From NCBI GenBank assembly GCA_035079385.1, contig JAVHKY010000024.1, forward strand, positions 7,068,001-7,132,000: a stretch of DNA of 64,000 bases. Reading direction: 5' to 3'. The notes below the pieces were generated by a model, which was not told where the DNA came from, made no database searches, and saw only the letters and a program-made list of their open reading frames with translations. Shown piece by piece: positions 12,486-22,442 of the stretch. The translations under genes and the position numbers were made by a program. Each line of letters starts with the position of its first letter. The stretch's first letter is position 1. Origin of the DNA: Aspidiotus rigidus. Its lineage: Eukaryota > Arthropoda > Insecta > Hemiptera > Diaspididae.

Positions 12486-14329
12486 ATTCGACTACCTAAT
12501 TCGTTACAGACCCTCTCAAGTAGGTTATACACTTCCCTTTTGTATTCAGTCGAAGAAGTCCTGCTTCAGTGATACCATGTTCCGATAACTCTTCACTCCT
12601 TCACTCAAAGGATTTATTTCCCTGGAAAGAAAAGAAAAAAAAAAACAACTTTCTACTGACACATTTTATAACTGCCACCAATTTTTGGAGACAGAGAATG
12701 CATTTGCAAAACTCTGATGTCATTTCTGTGAGGTTATCGAGGTAGAAGCAGGAAATAGAAGTCTTGTATATTAGCAGGAAGTGACGACTGATCAAACTAG
12801 CCTGGAAATCACATCCTCGAGAAAGCCATGAATCAATTTAGGGTGAGGTAAAATAGCTCTTACGGAAAAGTGGTACCTAACATCATTTTGCCCCACCCTT
12901 CAAGGTATAATGGGTTATGCATTGGCAGAAGTAGAAAGAACGATCAAACTACCCTCTGGAGAAGCTTCGCTTCTATCCTAATAAGTATTGCAAAAGTAGA
13001 AAATTTTTCAATCCCTGCCAACGCAGGTTAGTATAATTCATTGTCTTACTCTTCTGACGCCAGTATACAAAACTATACTGAAAGGGACATCTGGATACTG
13101 TCACATCAAGACAAGCAATGATTAATCTTCAGCACATTGGTAACCTTGACAAATCTCTATCGACAGATGAGCGCGCTCTCTTCGGTATCACAACTGTTAT
13201 CGAAAAACCATAAAGAATTACAAAGATATCACGACTCGTAACGCGATTCAGTCGTCCATTAAGTTGCTTTCTTTACTACCAATAAAATTAAGATACATAA
13301 AGTAAATCTCGTGATTAACTTTATGTCGTGATGTACGACATTGTATACAAGACGAGCAACGAGATGAAAAAAAAAAACGACATAAAGGGAAGAAAAGCAC
13401 AGAACATTGATGAAAAGTGCAGCAGCAAGGTACAAAGGTAATTTAATATAGTCGAAATGTTTCTGAGGAACAAGGAGAGAAAGAAGACGTAACATCAAAA
13501 AAAGGATAGACGAACGGATGGGAGGAAAGAAAGAAAAAAGAAGAACTTTGGTACTTTCATTAAAAGATACCGTATACATTTTGGCATGGCAATAAAGAAA
13601 AGCGGAACAACGATTTCAAATAATAAATTATTATTGCTTTTAAACCGAAGTTAGCGAAACGTAAATTCGAAGACAACATCGGCGTTCGTTATGTACGTGT
13701 ATATATTTTCATCGGTCGAAAATCGACTTGTCTCTACCTCCGCCCGGGTCATATCCTCCATACCTCCGGCTCGTATACATAGAGCAGTTCGCTCGTATAT
13801 GGGCAGAGTCGAGAAAGAGCGAAAAAGCACAAGAAAGAAGAAAGTGGAAAGAAAATAACGCTGAAAGGAATATTATTTTGGTAAAAAAAAAAAAGAATCG
13901 CGTAGAAAGAGAGAGAAAAAAAAACCTTAGCTGAAAAATCTCTCGTGACTGAATCGGAAAAGAATTCACAACGGGTATATCGAGAGGGAAGATTTTGAGA
14001 AACGACCTTCTTTTTTTTCCTATTTTCCGAAAATGAAATATAACAGAAAAATAATTCTAGCGAAGAAAATCAGTCCGCTCGGACGGGATATTTATTTTCC
14101 GGTGCGAATAATTGAAATTACGATTTCACTCCATTAGACTTCTCGTCCTGGAGCTCCGCATGACTTATCCTTAGATACTATACGAGTTCTTATACAGAAT
14201 TTGACTCGTTTATCCGACATTATTGGTATTGGCCGCAGGTGAACTTCCTTGTGAACCACATAAGCAGTCAAGAAATATTTCATATAGCGGTATTTTCTAT
14301 TGTGATTTGTTGAGAAGAATAAGAAACCA
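12486..14329. other. Unique DNA, no gene supported
   Basis: Non-repetitive sequence, CpG-containing around 13.6-14.1 kb. A minus-strand frame of 106 codons at 13259-13579 is hydrophobic and low in complexity and has no domain, so I do not call it. Long purine runs at 13.8-13.95 kb account for the charged frames there. Confidence 0.4.
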
Positions 14330-14690
14330 ACGGCTTCCTTAACGAAGTTGAACGAGGAACGCAAGGAATCTGTTCACGGATCAATCGAGAATCAAAATTT
14401 TTCCAAGTCTCAGAAGATCAGAGAGAGGTTTCAAGAGAGGTTCACTGTTCCATATAACGTACTGACGTATAGTAAAGGTAATACAGATTGCTAGGTATAT
14501 CCGCACTCGAAGATACTGCATATATTCCATATAAGTACATACATTACATAGTTTGAGTCTCCAAACGTTTTCAAGTCTCCCTCCCATCATATATAGCTCG
14601 AGAATGGAAATTATTTACAAGTTTTTGATTGGACGGTGCACGGCAAATTTTTCAAGAAACGCTTCATAGAAGAGGTTCTTTGTAAAAGCT
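14330..14690. repeat. Diverged copies of the 54-62 kb satellite modules
   Basis: CGGCTTCCTTAACGAAGTTG near 14331 is the start of the conserved module called M2 below. TATATAGCTCGAGA near 14591 is one unit of the 45-bp repeat. GGACGGTGCACGGCAAATTT near 14632 is the GC-rich module M1. They lie in the same order and context as in the large satellite 40 kb away but are more diverged. Confidence 0.65.
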
Positions 14691-15419
14691 GTTCCTAAAG
14701 TCTTTTTTTACTGTTTGAGACGTTTTGCTATAGTGGTGAAACGTAATAACTAATGTCAGAAGTTCAATACGGCAAGGCTAGAATCGAACCAAAGATCAAA
14801 TTTATAAGGTAGTGAAAAAGGCAATCTAATATACTAAAAAGCTAAATGACCCTTTGCCTCTCATTCCTGATTTGCCCGATACAATTTAGCTAAAAAATAG
14901 CTAACGCGTGTATTCTATTACTATATATATGAATTGCCTAGCAAATTATAAGAAAAAATATTCGTGAAATTCTAATGACGTCACAGCGACTGAAGGTTAA
15001 CAGGCAAAATAGAAAATAGAAAATTAATTATTGGTTATTTAAGTGCAACGATTCATTATCACAAACGTGCGTGTAAAAGTTCTCCATTTTCCTGTTATCG
15101 CATCCGACGTCAATTATCATACTGTGACAAGATTGTATTATTATTTATAAGAGTAAAATGAATTACCTAGCAAATTTGGAGGAAGAAAAAAAAAAAAACA
15201 AAAAATGAATTGCCTATCAAAATAAAACGTAACAACGATTCAACCTTACATCGATTACCTCGCCTCTTTAAACAACCTCACCTCAGGTTAGATGTCCAAA
15301 GTCTCGATAAAAGGTAGCTAACTTTCTTGGACGCGAGACAAGAAAAATGAATTCAACAAAAAGTTTTAATGATGTCACAATGTCCATATAATTATAATGA
15401 TAATATAAGTATCTAATGA
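14691..15419. other. AT-rich DNA with a short dispersed repeat
   Basis: CGATACAATTTAGC followed by TAAAAAATAGC occurs near 14879. Close copies lie near 16520 and 16599. No gene is seen. Confidence 0.4.
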
Positions 15420-15689
15420 AGGAGAGCCAACAGGTAAAATAGAAAATGGTAGTCATAAAAATATGAGAATCCCTTATCAGTGTCAACTTTTTGAATAAAA
15501 ATCACTTCAATTGTAAGAAGTAAAAGAAGAAAAGCGATTAAAATAATTTGTAAAATGGTATTATGGTTGTATTCTGAAAATAAGAATAACTGGAGTGAGA
15601 AACAAACGAAAAGAACGTGAGGATAGGGAAGATGATTGGAAGAAGAGGTAGCAATCGAGTCAGATGGTGGTACTCAAATTTTAAGGCAG

Positions 15690-15992
15690 GAGAAAGAAAA
15701 TGGATATGTATAAGTTGGAGTAATTGAGTACCATAGGTAGTTGCGGGAGTTGGAAACCATGTTGGGAATGATTACATGGGACAGAGGATGAGACTGAGAT
15801 TATATTGTGGGAAGTACGTTGATTTTGGAGAGTAGGACAGGAAAAAAGATGATAGATCGTCAGATTATCTGCATAATAAGATTTACATGAAGGTAGAGCA
15901 TGGCAACCCAGGAGGAGATGAGAATGTTTAAGTTGAGAGTGACCAATTCTATATCGAGCGAAAATAACCTCTTTATGGTGGGAATTTCTGTT
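15690..15992 (-). pseudogene. Non-LTR retrotransposon C-terminal fragment
   Basis: The minus-strand frame reads HHKEVIFARYRIGHSQLKHS, then PSCKSYYADNLTIYHLFSCP. This matches the conserved segment after RNase H in Jockey/I-type elements (a KE..l.RlRiGHt.lTHs pattern, then C..C and tv.H.l..C). Expected residues are mostly present, but the second cysteine of the C..C pair is Y. Neither RT nor RNase H is attached, so the copy is severely 5'-truncated. It matches the family at 2.5-3.4 kb. Confidence 0.75.
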
Positions 15993-16768
15993 CAATGAAG
16001 ACTGAGGATAGGTTAACTTTTAATGATTCTAAGTTTGTTGCAGGGTTGTTTTTTTATGTGAGTGATACAAGAATTAAGCTAGGATTAAGAAATAATGAAA
16101 GTTTTTATGGTCGTAAGTACGTAGTTACAAGGTGGGGTCCTTAATTTTGGGTGAAAGGGTGCAGTTTTTAGGCGCGCAATCAGTTTGATCATATTGAGGG
16201 CAACCGATGTGAACTGAGAATCAAATAACAGATACGTTTTGTACAGATGAGCGTAGAAAAGTGTGAGCTTGAACCTAATCAGAATTTCAACTATAGACAC
16301 ATCATGTGAGAAATTGAGAGGGACGTATTCAGGAAAAGTAGGGGGTACGATTCTAAGAAAAGGGCACAACGAAAGTTGAAAAAGAATATTACCATAAATA
16401 ATATCAACAAGTATAAAGAGTTTCGGAAAACCCTGAAGAATGGAATAAAAGTAGCGCATAAAACATACCTCAGTTCCCTAGAGGAAGGCTTCAGACGAAA
16501 TCCATCACATACCTAATTTACCCGATACAATTAGGCTAAAAAATAGCTAAAGCCTAATATTATAACGGTAACGATCTTCTCTTTGCACTTCATACCTCAT
16601 TTTATCCGATACAATTTAGCACTTCGCAAATTGAAGGATAATTAATTTGGCAAAAAGTTCTAATGACGTCGAAATGTCCACATAATGATGGAAAGTATCT
16701 AATGAAGGAGAGCTAATAGGCAAAATAGAAAATAATAGTCACCAAAATATGATGATCCCTTATCAATA

Positions 16769-17020
16769 TCAACTTTTTGAATCAAAAATCACTTCCATTG
16801 TAAGAAGTAGAAGAAGAAAAGTAACTGAAATATTTGGAAAATGGAACTGACTAAGTTGCGAGAGTTGGAAATTGTGTTGGAAATGATTACACAGGTCAGA
16901 AGATAATTGAGAAAATACTTTGTAGGAAGTATGTTGATTTTGAAGAGTAGGACAGGAAAAAAGGTGATAAATTCTCAGATTATCTGTATAATAAGATAGT
17001 AAGGATTGTAATGAAGCTTC
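16769..17020 (-). pseudogene. Second non-LTR retrotransposon C-terminal fragment
   Basis: SYYTDNLRIYHLFSCPTLQN on the minus strand is a close relative of the 15.7-kb fragment and carries the same H...C tail motif. It starts later in the protein, so the two copies were truncated at different points. It is a non-functional relic. Confidence 0.7.
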
Positions 17021-17023
17021 CAA

Positions 17024-18284
17024 TCAGATTTCTAGGATTCAACCAAAAGAAGTTCAATTGAAGGCTGTAATAGAAAACAATCACATGTTTGAATAAGGAA
17101 TTCCCACATCCTCTTCTATAGGACGGATTGGTTTTGATATTGAGAATTGAATTCAAAATTGGAGGGGTTCCAAAAAGAGGAATTAGATTTGATAAAATTT
17201 TGAAAATTAAGCCAACTATAGCAGGAGGGACTCGGAAAAATTGAGACATTTGAGCTCTATTATGATACATAAGGGATAGGAAAAATTTTCAATATCAAAG
17301 GAGTCAGATTTGAAAAGATTTTTAATACCTATTGGGAATTGAACTATATATGACAGGAGAGGAACTTGGAAAAAATTGAACCATCAGAGCAGTTGAAATT
17401 GAAAACGCATTTTGTACATCGACCTATGCAATTATGACAAGTGGATAACTTTAAAAACTTTCAACTTCCAAGCTATACTTTTTAAGAGAGGAACATGGAA
17501 GAATTTCAACTTCCAAGATATATATGACAGGAAAAGGACTTGGAAAAATATCAACCATCGTTCTAGGTAAATGATGGCGAGACACCAAAATTTTCAAAAA
17601 TCCCTCCCCCTATGGAATAGGTTTCCTATTGAACCTCGATTTAGGTTAGGTAGTTAACATCATAAAAAACTGGCGATGCTCTTAACATCATAAGGATTTA
17701 ACAGAAGAATCCCTAGAGAATAGTGAATTACACAAATCAGGACTCGATGTCAAGAATAACTGTTAGTTGGAGGTGGGTGGACTCGAAGGAATAAAGTGAG
17801 GGCCTTGAGAAATTTTGTTCTAATTAAGGTAAATGAAGGAAGGGATTTTCAAAGTCTCAACTAAATCAACTCGAAAATAGGAGGAGTTACATTATTTGCA
17901 TGTAAAAAAGTGAGGTCAAAGAAATAATCATCGCTGAAAATTGGAACGACTGTAGTAACAAATTATACTGTCAACATATAATACACACAAGATTTCAAAA
18001 AAAATCTTATGTAGAAAAAAAGTGAAAGAGAAAAAAGGAAATGAATGAACTAATCTTAGAATCGAAACGTTTTTCTTCCATTAATTTGTAGATTAGAGGA
18101 TGATACGTAGAATCAATTATCACCATATGGATAATTGGAGGAGATGGATGCAGAGAACTGAAAAAGAAGAATAGGAAGAGAGGGAAAACTGGAAGAGTGT
18201 GATACTGAGGCAGAGAACAATTTGGAAGACTCAGGAAACGATAAACAAAGAAAGAAAAAAAAAAAGGTTGTATGGAAGAATCCT
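17024..18284. other. Non-coding DNA with scattered 45-bp-repeat-like words
   Basis: Words such as TATATGACAGGA and GGACTTGGAAAAAT at 17345-17545 are diverged single units of the 45-bp satellite. No gene is supported. The 114-codon minus frame at 18007-18351 is phenylalanine- and serine-rich low complexity. Confidence 0.45.
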
Positions 18285-19396
18285 GTTTATATAGCGCTCT
18301 CCCTATAGGCTCCCCCTTGGGGTATCTCATTTCGGAAGTTTTTGTGTCCAAACTTGAGGCTGACTTGTTTTCACCGGGCCAGGTGTTTTTGAATCATACG
18401 TTTTCTATTTGCATAGGTATGTGGATGACATATTGTGTGCGTGGACCGGTCATGTGGAGCTCCTTGGGGAGTTTCTCGCTTATTTAAATAGATTATACCC
18501 TTCCATCCAATTTACTCTGGAAGTTGGTGGTTCATCAATAAATTTTCTGGACTTATCCATATCCGTCATTGACGGTGTCCATGAATTCGGTATTTACCGG
18601 AAAAGTACTTCGACCGTCATTGCTATCGACGGGTCATCTTTCGTACCTTTTGCCCATAAACTAGCTACATTTAATAGCTTAATCTATCGCCTCACTCAAC
18701 TCCCTCTGAGTGAGGTTGCCTTCAAAAAAGAACTCGTGACGATAAAGCACTTGGCTAAGGTGAATCGGGTCAAGGTTGACATTGACCTTATGGTCTGGAG
18801 GAGAATTACAAGAAAAAGTCTCGATTCCATAACTTCCCTCCCCCGTGAATTGCACCTTGACAGGCGAAAACGGTGGATTAGGTTGCCGTTTCTGGGGAGG
18901 TTTTCTTCGGAGTGGAGCCGTGTCCTCCGTCCATTCGGCTTTCGGTCAGCGTTTTATAGTACCAATACTGTTAAGAGCCTTATGGTCAAATTGAAAGATC
19001 CAATACCGATTTGCCGAGAGGGGGGGGGGCTGTCTATAGGCTGGCCTGTGTCAATTGCCCCAGCGTGTACATAGGTATGACTAGCCGTCAACTCCAAATT
19101 AGAGTTGATGAACACAGGAAAGTCTGGGAAAAAAGAAAAGTAGGAGAGTCGGCGTTTGCGGACCATTTAATTGAAAGTGGTCATAGTCTCAAAGAGGGGT
19201 CTGAAGTTCTCCTTCACAGGGAAAAATCATATTTCAAACGCTTAGCGTTGGAAGAAATTGAAATTAATCGTCACCGAAATATTAAAGACATCACCGTGTT
19301 GAACAGGTATCCCCTAGGTATATTCCTGAGGAGGGATTGATTGAATTAGTCTATGAGGATGATTCACACTTCGATGACTCGCTGGTTCCGTCATGA
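18285..19396 (+). pseudogene. Penelope-like element copy A: partial RT plus GIY-YIG endonuclease
   Basis: PLEs encode one protein with a reverse transcriptase and a C-terminal GIY-YIG nuclease. This copy begins inside RT at PIGSPLG (about 18297) and shifts frame to RYVDDILCAWTG (about 18412), the RT catalytic motif. It then runs through the RT-to-nuclease linker to about 19020. A ten-G run at 19020-19029 shifts frame again into VYRLACVNCPSVYIGMTSRQ and RVDEH. These are the GIY-YIG core, with the CxxC just before it as is usual for this group. An 11-bp insertion near 19307-19322, which repeats AGGTAT, breaks the last segment, and the conserved tail (IELVYEDDSHFDDS) ends at a TGA at 19394-19396. 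It is 5'-truncated, frameshifted at least three times and non-functional. Confidence 0.88.
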
Positions 19397-19555
19397 CCTC
19401 CGCGTCGTTGTTACTCGTTGTTGTTGGTGTTGGGTTCAGTCGCTTTCTATACCTTGAGAATGGCTGTTCAGCCGAGAGCGCTCGGTCGGTTGATTTTGAT
19501 TGCGGTTTTTGTAATATTTTGTCTTTACTCTTCGAGAGTATTTCCTTCATTACTC
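19397..19555 (+). other. PLE copy A 3' tail with conserved hairpin
   Basis: After the stop, CTTGAGAATGGCTGTTCAGC is followed by CGAGAGCGCTCGG. GGCT and AGCC can pair around a short loop. A second small hairpin, ACTCTTCGAGAGT, lies near 19527-19540. The same order of motifs follows PLE copy C at 51.76-52.0 kb. Conservation outside the reading frame suggests a structured RNA element of the transposon. Confidence 0.6.
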
Positions 19556-19599
19556 ATACTTATATGCCAGGAGATGTTCAAATTATACTAAAGAAGCTT

Positions 19600-20958
19600 A
19601 GTCCCAGAAGCTAAAAATCTTTGCTTTGACTAATAATTAACGAAATTCTCCCAGCGTGAGAGAAAAAGGAAGCTCTTATTCGCAAATATTACTGTACTCC
19701 ATTTTTGGAAATTGATAGTACTTCACACTTTAGCTATATAAGCCTACACAGAAACGACCGGCCGCTTTAAATAATATTCCAAATTTATTTATCATCCCAA
19801 AATAAATAATCGAATCTCCGTTCAGTAACCTAGGTTATTCGTTCTCCACTACGTTAGTCACCGTGAATGGTAATTGAATTTCGCCCCCTTTTCACACCAC
19901 TATAAGTGTTGTATTCTAGAGCAACGCGACGCCGCGAATCGCCAACTGACCATTGAAAATGGCGATTGAACGTATCGCGGAAATAGTTCGGCACGAAAAA
20001 GAGGAAAGGGTTACACTTCCGTCAACAACGTACAAAAGGTTATTTGAGAGCGGAAAAGGGTTTCGGAAAAAAAAGAGGGTTCGGATGGAACCGAAGGCTA
20101 CTACTAGTCAGACCTTTTACTGAAATAATTCATAAAGAATGGAGAGGGTACTGCTATCGTACGCATTACCTTCGTCAATATTCAATTGTCTGGATTTTTT
20201 TTTCAAAACGTTATAGAGATCATCATGATATATGTATTGCAGTGCTATTAAAGGTTACTCCGTACACAAGACGTATGTGCCTCATGTGCTCATTTTCAGC
20301 TCACATAAATTTTTGTGCAACTAAGACGTAGGTCGGTGATGAAAATGAATGGTTTATCGCGTCTGGTCATACATGATTGATTTTTCGGAGTGTTTCGCAA
20401 ATAATATTTTATTCGATTTTTGAACTGTCAAGATAACCGACGAGAAAATAAAGAATGGGAAGATAAGGGAATGAGATGTGCACGTACTGCTTACCGAACT
20501 TATCGACTTTGCGTTTCTTTCTTCTCAATTTATGAGCGACCGAGCTGGCAGGTTCACTGGCTCAAAAACATATCACAATAAATCGCATGGTAATACCTAC
20601 TAGTTGTAAATGGATATTAGGGAGAGTATCAATTTTAGGGTGTGAATCTGATGAGTTCAAAAGCAGAAATATTTTAAGGGATGCGATTTTTATAATACAG
20701 TGAGTATAGAGCAAATTCTTGAAATGGACAATGTAAAAAATTTACATTGCATTGACAGAAGCTCACGAATGCATGAACTCGTAATTAATAATTCTGTTTG
20801 AAGGGAATTCAAAGTTTATTGCGTGAAAGAACAGAAATTATAATGCAAGTTATTCCTACAAATTTGCAAAAATTTTATAATCAAATCAGTAAATGAATTT
20901 CTCTCACTGCGAAATTCATTATCAAAATGGCGAGCTAATAAATTATCAATTACCTAAA
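19600..20958. other. Unique DNA, CpG-containing in 19.75-20.5 kb, no gene supported
   Basis: No repeats of the window families are present. The 95-codon plus-strand frame at 20044-20331 has no recognisable domain or splice context. Confidence 0.4.
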
Positions 20959-20964
20959 AGATTT

Positions 20965-21075
20965 TGAGTGAACAATTCTACTTTATTGGTTAGCGTACAA
21001 GAGTAGTTTCGAGTGTGGTAGGGTGACACCCGAAAGTACTGTTGTAAGCTAACCAATAAAGTAGAGTCGTTCACT
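20965..21075. mobile_element. Foldback (hairpin) element of about 110 bp
   Basis: TCTACTTTATTGGTTAGC near 20975 is matched by its exact complement GCTAACCAATAAAGTAGA ending near 21066. The outer GTGAAC / GTTCAC extend the stem, with about 55 bp between the arms. There is no coding capacity. The family is unknown. Confidence 0.6.
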
Positions 21076-21199
21076 TAATTCCTCTAATTTTCAGTCCTCA
21101 TCATGAGTTCCAACCATGATCAAGCTAGAAACGTGCCGCAACATAAATACCCAAATTCAATCGTGGTTTTCTATATCTTTCCTGATACTGGTCAAAATT

Positions 21200-21639
21200 T
21201 AAGAATCAATTTGTTCGGACGGAATATTATAAATTATCTGTAAGAGAGTAAGTCAGGCACTGCCGTCCAAAATTAAAACGGTCATATAAATAAATAAATG
21301 ATAAAATTTATTTATTAATTGAAAACCCGACGTTTCAATAGTACGACTATATCATTCTCAAGGGTTACAACATGAGTGAAAGAAAAAAAGTGAAAAATAC
21401 AGAATACGGATGAACTAAAGAATAAATCACCTCATCATGACTAATTCTTTAGTTCATCCGTATTCTGTATTTTTCACTTTTTTTCTTTCACTTATGTTGT
21501 AACCCTTGAGAATGATATAGTCGTACTATTGAAACGTCGGGTTTTCAATTAATAAATACCTAAATTTTATCATTTATTTATTTATATGACCATTTTAATT
21601 TTGGACGGCAGTGCCATGACTTACTCTCTTACAGATAAT
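21200..21639. mobile_element. Hairpin insertion: 407-bp near-perfect palindrome with 12-bp target duplication
   Basis: CTGGTCAAAATT occurs at 21188-21199 and again at 21640-21651, bounding the insertion. Inside are a short left-end segment (TAAGAATCAATTTGTTCGGA) and a palindrome at 21233-21639. The palindrome arms are about 190 bp with a short central loop around 21425-21445. The arms contain TTGAGAATG, a small ATAGT/ACTAT hairpin and GAAACGTCGG. This is the layout seen in the 3' tails of the PLE copies here. The 12-bp duplication suggests target-primed insertion rather than cut-and-paste. Compare the insertion at 33799-34000. Confidence 0.8.
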
Positions 21640-21651
21640 CTGGTCAAAATT

Positions 21652-22210
21652 GCACATTTCTCTTTGTTATGTACAAATACAGCTTGAAAGTCAACATTTT
21701 TCAAAAATAAGTCAGAGTTTTCGCCTCATTTGGAATCAAGAGTTTACGAGAAACTCTTTTGGGTGCCCTTTCCTTCCTTGTATCCATGCTTGGAGCCCAA
21801 AACTCTTCCAAGTCCTGCAGGTACAATCAATTCCATCGTCAAAATTACCCTGAAGTAGGTTCTAGTCTCTGCACCCTCTCTCAAAACCACAATTTTCCGG
21901 AAAGATAGCAGACAGTTTTTCTCAAACAGCTTTCTATAAAACAGATCCCTATTTCAAATATTTGTCTCACATTTTTACGCAGACGAGGCACTTGAAGAAA
22001 TTTTGAGTCCACAAGAATGTAAGTAGACAAAAAATGAAAACGTTCACTCTAAGAAATGATAGGTATTCGATGAAATTACAAGACTTGAGCAATCATTATA
22101 ATTTGAAAAATCAACAATTTTAATTATTTTTAATAAATTATAAAACGTTTTACATTATAGGTTCTTTAAAAATAAAATAAAATATATAATTATGAACTTT
22201 GGTTATTAAT
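21652..22210. other. AT-rich spacer downstream of the kelch gene
   Basis: No coding or repeat signal was recognised. It lies past the 3' end of the minus-strand BTB-kelch gene. Confidence 0.5.
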
Positions 22211-22218
22211 CACATTAA

Positions 22219-22224
22219 TTTATT
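22219..22224 (-). terminator. Candidate poly(A) signal AATAAA of the BTB-kelch gene
   Basis: On the minus strand an AATAAA hexamer lies about 220 nt after the TGA stop of the 624-codon gene, within an AT-rich 3' flank. It is the first canonical hexamer I see downstream. Confidence 0.5.
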
Positions 22225-22442
22225 ACAAACTGATACAAATTACAATAATTATGAATGAAATAGCCAATATACGGTTTTAAAAGGGAGGAGGGAAAGTATT
22301 ATCTCGTTTCTTCATAATCATTCATTATTTTTTTTTTAATTCAGATCTATTTTTGGTGACTTAGGTACTCTAGAGTGTTCATTCAAAAAAGGTGAAAAAG
22401 TGAAAAATTGAAAAATTTGTAGGTACATACAAAATTCATTCT

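Larger units (their letters stand above)
15420..17023. repeat. Two direct copies of a retroelement-tail segment (15.42-15.99 and 16.68-17.02 kb)
   Basis: The stretch containing ATCAACTTTTTGAATCAAAA, ATTGTAAGAAGTA and AAGAAGAAAAG at about 16765-16820 repeats the one at about 15480-15535. Both then continue into the same retrotransposon C-terminal coding tail on the minus strand. The two are about 1.25 kb apart in the same orientation and moderately diverged. Confidence 0.7.

Noticed and set aside
13259..13579. 106-codon hydrophobic minus-strand frame
   Set aside because: Low-complexity Leu/Phe/Val composition from purine-rich DNA on the other strand, with no gene context.
16085..16459. 124-codon minus-strand frame between two retroelement tails
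   Set aside because: No RT, RNase H or other motif, and no similarity I can see to the flanking retroelement proteins.
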